Source: a bacterium
GTDB lineage: Bacteria; CLD3; SB21
Length of the DNA: 32,058 nucleotides
Assembly: GCA_016788215.1 (NCBI GenBank)
Contig: JAEUSJ010000008.1
Span: 6,325-38,382 of the forward strand
Reading direction: 5' to 3'
The translations under genes were made by a program, and so were the position numbers. The notes beneath the pieces were generated by a model, which had not been told where the DNA came from, did not search any database, and saw only the letters and a program-made list of their open reading frames with translations. Below are positions 24,855-32,058 of the stretch, piece after piece. Within the stretch, counting starts at the first letter, position 1. Every line of letters starts with the position of its first letter.

Positions 24855-25481
24855 TTACATCCCGCCCTGAATAATTTCAGTGATCCCCTTGCGTACCATC
24901 ATGACGCCGATTGCGGCCAGCAATAACGTCACCACTTTCGCGATACCTTTGGCGCCGCTGCGGCCTGTAACCCGCAGAATATATGGCGAATACCGCAAAG
25001 CAGTATAAACAATCAGTAAATTAATTACAACAGAGGAAATGGTCGGTCCCATGCCGTACGAGTCCATGGATATCATCAAGGTCGTTAATAAGGCCGGCCC
25101 AACGATCAGCGGAATCCCGATGGGCACAATGCCGATCGACGCCGTGTGCTGAATTTTGATTTCGGTTGTTTCGTCCTGTACTTCATGGCTTTTCCTTTCT
25201 TCAGTAGAAAACAGCAGGTCATTAATCGCAATGGCAAACAAAATGATCCCGCCTGCAATCTTAAAATCGCTCATCGTAATTCCGAGAAAAAGAAAAATAA
25301 TTTTTCCAAGAGCGAGAAACGTCATACTGACAAGAAACGCGGTGAAAATGGACTGCCGCAAAACCCGCCGTTTTGGATTCTCCGGAATACCTTCGGTCAG
25401 CGTGAGGTATACCGGAACTATACCGATCACGTCGATCGCGACGAATATCGGAATGAATGCTAATAGGTAATCTTGTATCAT
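24855..25481 (-). CDS. MarC/UPF0056 family membrane protein
   Basis: A 208-residue integral membrane protein with about six hydrophobic segments and the MarC pattern: IFVAIDVIGIVPVYLTLTEG near the N-terminus, then FKIAGGIILFAIAINDLLF, and PIGIPLIVGPALLTTLM in the middle. The length is normal. MarC was once linked to multiple antibiotic resistance, but that role was not upheld and its transport activity remains undefined. It is the first gene of a probable pair with the HEAT-repeat protein. Confidence 0.92.
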   Translation of the reverse strand: MIQDYLLAFIPIFVAIDVIGIVPVYLTLTEGIPENPKRRVLRQSIFTAFLVSMTFLALGKIIFLFLGITMSDFKIAGGIILFAIAINDLLFSTEERKSHEVQDETTEIKIQHTASIGIVPIGIPLIVGPALLTTLMISMDSYGMGPTISSVVINLLIVYTALRYSPYILRVTGRSGAKGIAKVVTLLLAAIGVMMVRKGITEIIQGGM

Positions 25482-25750
25482 AATTCTCCAAAAGTCTAAA
25501 AAATCGCGATCAGAAGGCAGGCCGACGGTCTGTCACCATGATTTTTTGGTATTGGCAAAATAAGCAAGAAATGTCTGAGGCACAAATGGATTTATAGGAT
25601 GGATCAGTTAAACGAGTGGATGCGACCGCATTGCAGAAACGCAAAGATTGCTCGGTTTATCAAGCTGCATTTTGCATATCTGATTACGTTTTTTTGGAAC
25701 GTAACAGAACTGCGTGTTAAAAACGACAGTATGAGCGGTGCAAGTTAATT
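25482..25750. other. 269-nt intergenic gap with nothing recognised
   Basis: The stretch lies upstream of marC and downstream of the AT-rich TPR gene, and I see no coding frame, convincing terminator or repeat in it. The marC promoter should lie here. Confidence 0.5.
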
Positions 25751-26731
25751 TTATAACTTTAATTTTTTGGCAATTTCTTTAGAAGAAACATCATTGATTC
25801 CTAAAATCAGTTTATTCCTTCGACTCAACATCTCTTTTCTATATTCTTCAGAATAAGTTCTAGTTAAAATAAAATGATCGTAACCAAGGATATTTGACAC
25901 CTCATCTGCAATCAACTGACTATTAAAGAGTTTTAAAAAAAATTTATGAGCTTTTGAATACCTTAAAACCCAAAGGTCCAAACAATCTAAAGAATAATCC
26001 CTCGCAACGTCAGGTTCATTATAATTTGATTCGTGAATTATTGAATATTTGAGAATAATACTCTTGCCTGCTAAATATTCAGCAACATAAATATTATTAA
26101 TGAATCCTCGTCGAAAATAAGTTATTGCTTTGATTTTTTTGCCTTGTAGAAATAAGCAAATGGCATAACTATACAAGTTAGGAGGATACTCCTCTAAACT
26201 CGCTGACAAATATTTCTCCGCGAGTTCGTTTTTTCCTAAATAAAGATATACATTCCCAATAAGATGTCTAATTCCTTGATTATCATTAGGGTTGTAAAGC
26301 AGTAATTTTTGAAAACAATTAGCGGATGCTCCGTAGTTTCTTACCCTCAAATAAGCTAACCCCAACGTGCACAGTGCTCTTAAAAAAGGCCTGTTGCTAA
26401 TAATACTCCACACTATTTTTCCATCAAATGTTTTAGGGATAAGTAATTCAAAAAGCTCAACTGGTTTTTCTAAATATTTCAACACTCCGTAATAATTATC
26501 TTTTTCTGATTGAATCGCTGCTAAACTAACATAGGCATCAATAAACCAATGATCTTTCTTAATAATATCTTTAAATACGCCTATTGCTTTTTTTGTATCC
26601 CCAACATCAAGAAGTTCACATGCCTCATAAAATCGATCAAAAAGCGGTTGACGTGCATGTCCCCATTCAAAATATCCCTCAACATCTTCTTCGTTGATAA
26701 GAAAAGTCGGTTGTTCAAAAAAACGTTTCAT
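25751..26731 (-). CDS. TPR-like helical-repeat protein in AT-rich DNA
   Basis: A 326-residue soluble protein. Tetratricopeptide-like helix pairs fill residues 35-210: YEACELLDVGDTKKAIGVFKDIIKKD, FIDAYVSLAAIQSEKDNYYGVLKYLEK, RALCTLGLAYLRVRNYGASANCFQKLLLYNPND, GNVYLYLGKNELAEKYLSASLEEYPP. The block NRPFLRALCTLGLAYLR and LLLYNPNDNQGIR is shared with a group of ST7-like/TPR proteins. The C-terminal 110 residues have no motif I know. The gene is much richer in A+T than its neighbours (one sampled line of 60 bases has 14 G+C, against 31 in murI), which hints at recent acquisition. It appears monocistronic. Confidence 0.78.
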   Translation of the reverse strand: MKRFFEQPTFLINEEDVEGYFEWGHARQPLFDRFYEACELLDVGDTKKAIGVFKDIIKKDHWFIDAYVSLAAIQSEKDNYYGVLKYLEKPVELFELLIPKTFDGKIVWSIISNRPFLRALCTLGLAYLRVRNYGASANCFQKLLLYNPNDNQGIRHLIGNVYLYLGKNELAEKYLSASLEEYPPNLYSYAICLFLQGKKIKAITYFRRGFINNIYVAEYLAGKSIILKYSIIHESNYNEPDVARDYSLDCLDLWVLRYSKAHKFFLKLFNSQLIADEVSNILGYDHFILTRTYSEEYRKEMLSRRNKLILGINDVSSKEIAKKLKL

Positions 26732-26826
26732 AATTACATCACATTTTTAAATTTAAATACCCACATCAATCATGACTTGCCGATTCATATAGTAGATAGA
26801 TAATTTAATATATAAGCCTCATTTTC

Positions 26827-27708
26827 TCAAAACCCCAAAATTTCCACATTCACCGTTTCAATATCTTCCATCTTTGATCCGAGGAACCTTTCGCCCACTT
26901 TCACAAAATTCTTCGGCATATCGGTTACGTAAAACTTATGCTGTCCTCTAGGCGTTTTGGCGCTGAGCAGTTTTTTATCAGCGAGAATTTTTTTTGCAAT
27001 TTTCGCCGTTTCTACGCCGGAGTCAATGAGGCCAACCGGGGACCCTATGATGCGGTCGATAGATTTCTGTATTGTCGTACTGAGCATGGGGTAATGCGTA
27101 CACCCGAGCACGAGCGTGTCAATATTCGTTCCGGCGAAATGCCGGAGATATTCCCCGCTGATCTGTTGCGTCACATCGTGATCCAGCCAGCCTTCCTCCG
27201 CCAACGGCACAAATAAACTGCAGGCATGCGAAAAAACTTCCGTTTCGGCATTCATCTTCTTGATCGTTATGGGGTACGCCTCGCTGTTGACCGTGGTTTG
27301 CGTTCCAATAATTCCGATACGTTGTTTCACACTGCGCCCGACCGCCGCGGACGAACCCGGTACTATGACGCCGATCACGGGTATCTTGAACATATTGGCG
27401 ATGAAGTCCAATGCGACTGCGCTGGCGGTATTGCAAGCAATGACGATCATCTTGACATCATGTTCGAGTAAAAATAAACAGCTCTGCAGAGTAAACGCTT
27501 TGATCGTGCGATCGGACTTTGTGCCGTACGGCACGCGCGCGGTGTCGCCGAGATAGACGATGCGTTCATTGGGCAATTGACGCATAACTTCCTTGACCAC
27601 GGTCAAACCGCCGATACCGGAATCAAAAATTCCGATGGGCTGATCGCTGAGTGTTTGCGGAGTGTCCATCAAAGGACTCGCCGCAGACTCCGGGCGTGAG
27701 TTTGTCAT
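26827..27708 (-). CDS. murI: Glutamate racemase
   Basis: A 293-residue MurI that makes D-glutamate for peptidoglycan. FDSGIGGLTV (28-37) carries the catalytic-site Asp. The two catalytic cysteines are Cys92 in IACNTAS and Cys203 in LGCTHYP, with the partner His in the latter motif. About 20 residues precede the usual family start (PIGIFDSG), but the ATG at 27708 has AAGGA 7 nt upstream, so I keep it; ATG 27669 is the alternative. Its start overlaps the stop of the sigma-54 regulator gene (ATGA), so translation is coupled to that gene. That is an unusual neighbour for a core cell-wall enzyme. Confidence 0.96.
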   Translation of the reverse strand: MTNSRPESAASPLMDTPQTLSDQPIGIFDSGIGGLTVVKEVMRQLPNERIVYLGDTARVPYGTKSDRTIKAFTLQSCLFLLEHDVKMIVIACNTASAVALDFIANMFKIPVIGVIVPGSSAAVGRSVKQRIGIIGTQTTVNSEAYPITIKKMNAETEVFSHACSLFVPLAEEGWLDHDVTQQISGEYLRHFAGTNIDTLVLGCTHYPMLSTTIQKSIDRIIGSPVGLIDSGVETAKIAKKILADKKLLSAKTPRGQHKFYVTDMPKNFVKVGERFLGSKMEDIETVNVEILGF

Positions 27709-29150
27709 AGATTTTCCTTCGCTTCCTGGATGTTCAGTTCCAATTCTTTTATCTTCTGCTGTAAGTACTGCCTCTTCATACCGAGTTTTGCCGCGGTCTG
27801 AGATATATTCCAGTGATTGAGTTTCATCGATTCCATGATAAACTCGCGTTCAAACGCGCGTACGACGCGCTGTTTGGCGTCCTGGAAACTCACGTCGCCC
27901 CGCTCAAGAATTTCTTTGATTCCCATCGGACTGAAATCGTCGCTTTTTTTCAGGTCGTCATGCAACAGGTCTTTTGTGATTTCCTCGCCGGAACTAAGCA
28001 CTACGCTGCGTTCAACCACATTGATCAGTTCGCGCACATTGCCCGGCCAGTCATAATCCATAAGTACTTTCATCGCATCATTTGAAAAGCGCGTGACGTT
28101 AATTTTATGTTTTTGTGCAAATACGCTGAGATAATGTTTAGCCAGCAGAGGTATGTCGCCCGTGCGTTTGCGCAGAGTCGGAACTTCGATCTCAACCACA
28201 TTAATACGGTAATACAGGTCTTCCCGGAATTGTCCTTCGCGGATAAATTTGGATAAATCGCGGTGGGTGGCGCTGAGAATACGCACGTCCACCTGGATAG
28301 ACTCCGTGCCTCCGACGCGCTCGAATTTTCTTTCCTGCAGGACGCGCAGAACCTTGGCCTGCGTTTCGAGCGACATATCGCCGATCTCGTCGAGAAAAAG
28401 GGTCCCGCCGTCCGCCAATTCAAATTTTCCCTGTTTCGCCGCTACCGCGCCGGTGAACGCGCCCTTTTCAAATCCGAAGAGTTCGCTTTCAATCAGTTCT
28501 TTCGGAATGGCCGCGCAGTTAATGGAAATAAACGGCCCTTTGGCGCGGAGACTCTGATCGTGAATCGTTTTGGCGACCAGTTCTTTTCCTGTGCCGCTCT
28601 CGCCGCGAATTAGCACCGTTACATTACTTTTGCTTACTTTGTCAACAAGGTCATACACGTGCCGCATCGGTTTGCAGTCGCCGATAAATCCGGTGAATCC
28701 TTTGCTGATCTGAAGTTCTTTTCTTAACTGCGTATTTTCACGTTGAAGTAAAACCTGCTGCACGGCATGCCCTACCTGAGCGCGTAATTCCTCTATGTCA
28801 TACGGCTTAGACATATAATTGAATGCTCCGGACTTGATCGCTTCGACGGCCATCTTCTCAGAACCGTGCGCCGTAATCACAATCACAAGACTTTCGATTT
28901 TGCGTTCCTTCAGCTTTTTCACTAAATCAATGCCGTTCATACCGGGCATTGAAACGTCCGTCACGATGACATCGTAACTGTTAGTGCTCATCAAATTCAA
29001 CGCGGAAAGAGCGTCCTCGGCTTCGGCAATACGATAACCTTCCGGCCTTAGGGCTTTGGCCATACCGTAGCGCGCAGCTTTTTCATCATCTACAATCAGA
29101 ACGCCGATAGTGGATTGTAATGTGGAATGCGGTGTAATGGGTTCGCTCAT
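27705..29150 (-). CDS. NtrC-family sigma-54-dependent response regulator
   Basis: A 481-residue regulator of classical build: receiver (about 14-125, phospho-acceptor Asp65 in VTDVSMPG), AAA+ ATPase (about 155-385) with Walker A GESGTGKE (183-190), the sigma-54 contact loop GAFTGA (230-235) and Walker B LFLDEIGD (251-258), and a Fis-type helix-turn-helix at the end (HWNISQTAAKLGMKRQYLQQKIKEL). It opens sigma-54 promoters by ATP hydrolysis when phosphorylated. The kinase gene ends 3 nt upstream and murI overlaps its 3' end. I found no convincing -24/-12 promoter by eye in this window, so its targets are probably elsewhere. Confidence 0.97.
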   Translation of the reverse strand: MSEPITPHSTLQSTIGVLIVDDEKAARYGMAKALRPEGYRIAEAEDALSALNLMSTNSYDVIVTDVSMPGMNGIDLVKKLKERKIESLVIVITAHGSEKMAVEAIKSGAFNYMSKPYDIEELRAQVGHAVQQVLLQRENTQLRKELQISKGFTGFIGDCKPMRHVYDLVDKVSKSNVTVLIRGESGTGKELVAKTIHDQSLRAKGPFISINCAAIPKELIESELFGFEKGAFTGAVAAKQGKFELADGGTLFLDEIGDMSLETQAKVLRVLQERKFERVGGTESIQVDVRILSATHRDLSKFIREGQFREDLYYRINVVEIEVPTLRKRTGDIPLLAKHYLSVFAQKHKINVTRFSNDAMKVLMDYDWPGNVRELINVVERSVVLSSGEEITKDLLHDDLKKSDDFSPMGIKEILERGDVSFQDAKQRVVRAFEREFIMESMKLNHWNISQTAAKLGMKRQYLQQKIKELELNIQEAKENL

Positions 29151-29153
29151 AAA

Positions 29154-31460
29154 TTACTTAGTTGAGTCAAGGGGTATATAAATTTCGAATGAAGTGCCGA
29201 CGTCTTTCTGGCTGCGTAATATCAGCCGTCCGCCGATGGCTTCGGTTTTATTTTTTACAATAGCCAGTCCAAGGCCTGTGCCGGACGATTTCGTGGTATA
29301 GAATGGTTTAAATATTTCTTCCATTCTTTCAGGACTGATGCCGGAACCGTTATCGGTGATCGCAATCTTGATACACCGTTTCTGGTCCGGCAGCAAATGC
29401 GGCGCATATTCCACAGAAGGCTTTTTTTCTGTTGACTGAATCGACTGTACGATCATAGGATCAAGATTCCACTCGGTAAATCCGTCCGCCATATCGGGCG
29501 GATACAGCTTATCTACGATCATGACGCCCGGCTGTTTTTCCGAGGTCGTCGCTTCAAACAGATCCGCCTCCCGCACGGTGTAGCCCGCACTGAACATGAG
29601 CCGGCCGCCGTGTTCCATCGATTGTATTGCATTGATAATAATGTTAAAAATGATCTCTTTCAAGTCTCCTTGCCGGGATTTGATCATAAGTGGAGTATGT
29701 TCATATTTGGTATACAGCTTGATACCTTTACTGCGCGTTTCCTGCCGTAAAATAGTCAGTATATTGTCAATGATCTTGACTATATCAATCTCATCCTCAT
29801 CAGAATCATCCGTTCGGGCAAATTTGAGCAGTTGTCCTACCACCATGGTCAGGCGGTCAATTTCTTCCGTAATGATCTGCAGATCCATCAGTTCGTGATC
29901 CTTGCTCCCGCTTTTTTTCTTCTCATCCCTCAGTGATTGCACAATACTTTTGATCGAACTCAGAGGATTTTTTACTTCGTGCGCAATGCTTGTTGCCAGC
30001 AGGCCAAGTGACGATAATTTATCGGCCTGAAACATTTTAGATTCCAGCTCGATACGCCGCTGAACTAATTCAATATTTTCAATCGCAATGGCTATCTGGC
30101 TTGATACGGTCAGCAGAATTTCCTTTTCTTCAAATGTAAATTCCTCATTGGTCTTCTTTTTACCGATAGCCAGCAAACCGACCAGATCATTTTCCAGGCT
30201 GATACCGAGATAAATATGATAAGGAATTTCAGAAGATCTGAAATGAAAAAGATTCATGCGACGCGCCTCGTACAATCCGTTACCTTTTTGAATATTCTTT
30301 ACTACGGATTCCAGTTTGAATTCCTTTATATCCCCTAGACTCTGCGTAACGGAATAATACATGCGCTCAGGATATATGTGTTTGCCTAAGATAAACAATC
30401 CGACTTCTTCCACATTAAAATATTCAATAACCGACGAATGAACTACCTTCAGTAAATCGTCCAGGTTGCCTGCACTCACGATCTTTTCGCTGATCTTGCG
30501 AATCATAGATTGATACAAATATTTCTGATTGAGCGCGTAGTACCCGGCGATACGGCGTATCATATATTTGACCGGTTCGTATAAAATGAACATCAGCGAC
30601 ACGATGAGAATCTCCAGCATTTCAACGCTGAGATCAGGATTATCTTCTCCCATTTTCCGTAATGCACGCGCCGCTACGATATAGATACTCAAAAAAGTTC
30701 CTGCAATCGTGATCAGCAGAAAGCGCCTCCGCGCCACCGTAGAGTAAAAAGGATATTTGTACAAGAGATAGATCATAACTCCGGTTGGAATGAGCGAGGA
30801 AATCATCAATAAACTTTTGAGCGATTTATCCAATCGAACGTTCCCCGTTCCTCCGAAAAAATAAAAGTACAGAAGCAAAGCTGAGATAATAAAAATGATA
30901 ACCGTCTCAACCACGAAAAATTGCCGCCATTTTTCGTTTCGGCTTAACATGATAATTCGAATCGATAGCATTGCAGAAACCCAAAGCGCGATCACTATAA
31001 AAAAAATAAAGACGGGAATAAAACTCATATTTTCATCGAGAATACGCTTTCGTGAATCTACGATCGTATATTGTCCGAAATAAATAATGAAAATAATTGG
31101 CAGATAAAAAAAGAGGGGGAATACTTTATAAAAAACGCCCTTTCGACCAACCAGTTGATGAACATAATCCAAGAAAGAGGCGTGAACGTGTACTACCACC
31201 GCCGGGAGAAACACAATGCTGTACAGCGATATATAGCGTAATTCTGTATATATCTCTTGGGCCGGCCGGCCGAAGACTTGCTTAATGGTCATTGCAAAAA
31301 ACTGGAACCCGTGCCATATCGTCAGAATAAGAACCATGAACAAAAAAACATGTTCATGCATCAGCTTATTTTTTCGTTTAAGTATTTCCCCGCACAAAAC
31401 GGCGTACAGGATCATGCCGACAAAAAAACCAAGCATGACGATCATATCATAACCGAACAT
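29154..31460 (-). CDS. Multi-TM, GAF-domain sensor histidine kinase
   Basis: A 768-residue membrane kinase. Roughly eight hydrophobic helices cover residues 5-300, and a GAF domain lies at about 325-465. The HisKA box is SIAHEVKNPLSSIK (His494). The N box is IIFNIIINAIQSM (Asn610), with DNGSGIS (703-709) and GTGLGLAIV (727-735) as G boxes. An unusual stretch of roughly 60 residues (about 621-690) lies between the N box and the first G box. The overall plan resembles PrsK-type kinases, which pair with NtrC-family regulators, and the next gene, 3 nt downstream, is one. The signal is probably membrane- or envelope-related. Confidence 0.94.
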   Translation of the reverse strand: MFGYDMIVMLGFFVGMILYAVLCGEILKRKNKLMHEHVFLFMVLILTIWHGFQFFAMTIKQVFGRPAQEIYTELRYISLYSIVFLPAVVVHVHASFLDYVHQLVGRKGVFYKVFPLFFYLPIIFIIYFGQYTIVDSRKRILDENMSFIPVFIFFIVIALWVSAMLSIRIIMLSRNEKWRQFFVVETVIIFIISALLLYFYFFGGTGNVRLDKSLKSLLMISSLIPTGVMIYLLYKYPFYSTVARRRFLLITIAGTFLSIYIVAARALRKMGEDNPDLSVEMLEILIVSLMFILYEPVKYMIRRIAGYYALNQKYLYQSMIRKISEKIVSAGNLDDLLKVVHSSVIEYFNVEEVGLFILGKHIYPERMYYSVTQSLGDIKEFKLESVVKNIQKGNGLYEARRMNLFHFRSSEIPYHIYLGISLENDLVGLLAIGKKKTNEEFTFEEKEILLTVSSQIAIAIENIELVQRRIELESKMFQADKLSSLGLLATSIAHEVKNPLSSIKSIVQSLRDEKKKSGSKDHELMDLQIITEEIDRLTMVVGQLLKFARTDDSDEDEIDIVKIIDNILTILRQETRSKGIKLYTKYEHTPLMIKSRQGDLKEIIFNIIINAIQSMEHGGRLMFSAGYTVREADLFEATTSEKQPGVMIVDKLYPPDMADGFTEWNLDPMIVQSIQSTEKKPSVEYAPHLLPDQKRCIKIAITDNGSGISPERMEEIFKPFYTTKSSGTGLGLAIVKNKTEAIGGRLILRSQKDVGTSFEIYIPLDSTK

Positions 31461-31463
31461 AGA

Positions 31464-32058
31464 TTACCTTACGCGATAGCTACCTCTGACATCCGCCCTG
31501 AATATCACGGCGCCTTGTTGATCCGTTCGATATACTTTCGCACCGCTACGGACCAGATCGCCGACAACTGCCGGCGATGGGTGATTAAACATATTGAATT
31601 CGCCGCAGGAAATAACAGCAAACTTAGGCTGCACTTTCGACAGAAATGCTTGCGACGTCCCGTTCCACGATCCGTGGTGGCCGACTTTCAGAATATCACT
31701 TTGAAGCGTTTCCGAGTAGTCGCTTATTTCGGCCAGGCTTGGGAGTTCGGCATCCCCCATAAATAGCGCCTTGACGCCACGGTACCTGAGCTGGAAAACA
31801 AGAGACGTGTTATTCGTTCCCGCGGGAGCCGGCGCGTTTTCGGAAACAAACTGTTTCCCGGGATGCATGAAATATAACGCAACATCCTTATCAATTGCAA
31901 GCGCGTCTCCGGCGCGGATTATGCGGCGCGGAATACTGCGCCGTTCTATTTGGCACAGAATACTGTCGTACACATCGGATCGGTAAAATTGCCCGGGGTC
32001 AATCACTTGCCCAACGGTAAAATGTTTCAAAAGATAAAACACTCCTCCTATGTGATCG
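31464..32058 (-). CDS. ComEC-type metallo-beta-lactamase domain, C-terminal part, cut by the window edge
   Basis: The minus-strand frame remains open to the window end. Its first visible codons read DHIGGVFYLLKHF, the second half of the metal-binding HxxxDHxGG motif, so the gene begins outside the window and the GTG at 32042 is not its start. MGDAELPSLAEI, VGHHGSWNGTS and VISCGEFNMFNHPSP are the later metallo-beta-lactamase motifs, in the form found at the C-terminus of ComEC/Rec2 DNA-uptake proteins. It could be the end of a full ComEC channel or a stand-alone hydrolase of that family. It stops 3 nt before the kinase gene, so it is the upstream member of the same operon. Confidence 0.88.
   Translation of the reverse strand, partial: DHIGGVFYLLKHFTVGQVIDPGQFYRSDVYDSILCQIERRSIPRRIIRAGDALAIDKDVALYFMHPGKQFVSENAPAPAGTNNTSLVFQLRYRGVKALFMGDAELPSLAEISDYSETLQSDILKVGHHGSWNGTSQAFLSKVQPKFAVISCGEFNMFNHPSPAVVGDLVRSGAKVYRTDQQGAVIFRADVRGSYRVR

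Noticed and set aside
31464-32042. Complete 192-residue protein starting at GTG 32042
   Set aside because: The codons upstream of GTG continue the conserved DHIGGV metal-binding motif to the window edge, so the gene is a fragment of a longer one.
1-32058. Sigma-54 promoters, CRISPR arrays, tRNAs and transposases
   Set aside because: Reading by eye on both strands gave no -24/-12 element with correct spacing, no regular spacer array, no cloverleaf with conserved arms, and no transposase-like protein. A covariance-model and motif scan would be needed to be certain.

Overview
The window reads as a chromosomal segment from a Gram-negative, outer-membrane-bearing bacterium of the FCB (Fibrobacteres-Chlorobi-Bacteroidetes) superphylum. 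It looks more like an Ignavibacteria/KSB1/Marinimicrobia-type relative than a true Bacteroidetes. The clues are a DUF3078 outer-membrane protein, a TonB-dependent receptor with a POT-type transporter, an RND efflux pair, MarC, MscL, and many starts with recognisable Shine-Dalgarno sequences. Sampled base composition is moderate (about 50% G+C in murI), with one clearly AT-rich gene. The taxonomic guess is inference from gene content only.

Layout. 1-1960 (minus): the 5' part of a thiolase, then a secreted beta-rich protein with its own terminator. 2198-5257 (plus): a tight three-gene operon of a GNAT-fold acyltransferase, an extended SDR (NAD-dependent epimerase-like) and a PAP2/AUR1-like membrane enzyme, a set that resembles bacterial ceramide/sphingolipid synthesis. 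5233-7228: a hipBA toxin-antitoxin cassette bracketed by imperfect 26-bp direct repeats, the left copy being the last codons of the PAP2 gene. 7294-8004: a DUF1697 gene whose upstream region is a diverged copy of the hipBA control region, with palindromes at matching spacing. 8226-9020: a lipoprotein. 9021-9707: non-coding, with a block of four short stem-loops.

9708-11905 (plus): an SDR oxidoreductase, a stand-alone biotin carboxyl carrier protein, and a Crp/Fnr regulator with FNR-like cysteines and a possible 15-codon coupled leader ORF. 11934-16544 (minus): AhpD-like protein, RND adaptor and RND pump. 16751-18055 (minus): DUF3078 protein and MscL. 18202-23823 (minus): POT-family transporter, TonB-dependent receptor, PAS histidine kinase, NarL-type regulator and a receiver-only protein, plausibly a regulated uptake system. 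24039-25481 (minus): MarC and a HEAT-repeat-like protein. 25751-26731: an AT-rich TPR-like gene. 26827-32058 (minus): a tightly packed operon of a ComEC/metallo-beta-lactamase fragment, a multi-TM GAF histidine kinase, an NtrC-type regulator and glutamate racemase.

The most notable points are the repeat-bracketed hipBA cassette, the duplicated hip-type control region in front of an unrelated DUF1697 gene, the ceramide-like trio, the Crp leader ORF/hairpin, and the translational coupling of murI to a sigma-54 regulator. No tRNA, rRNA, CRISPR array or transposase was recognised.
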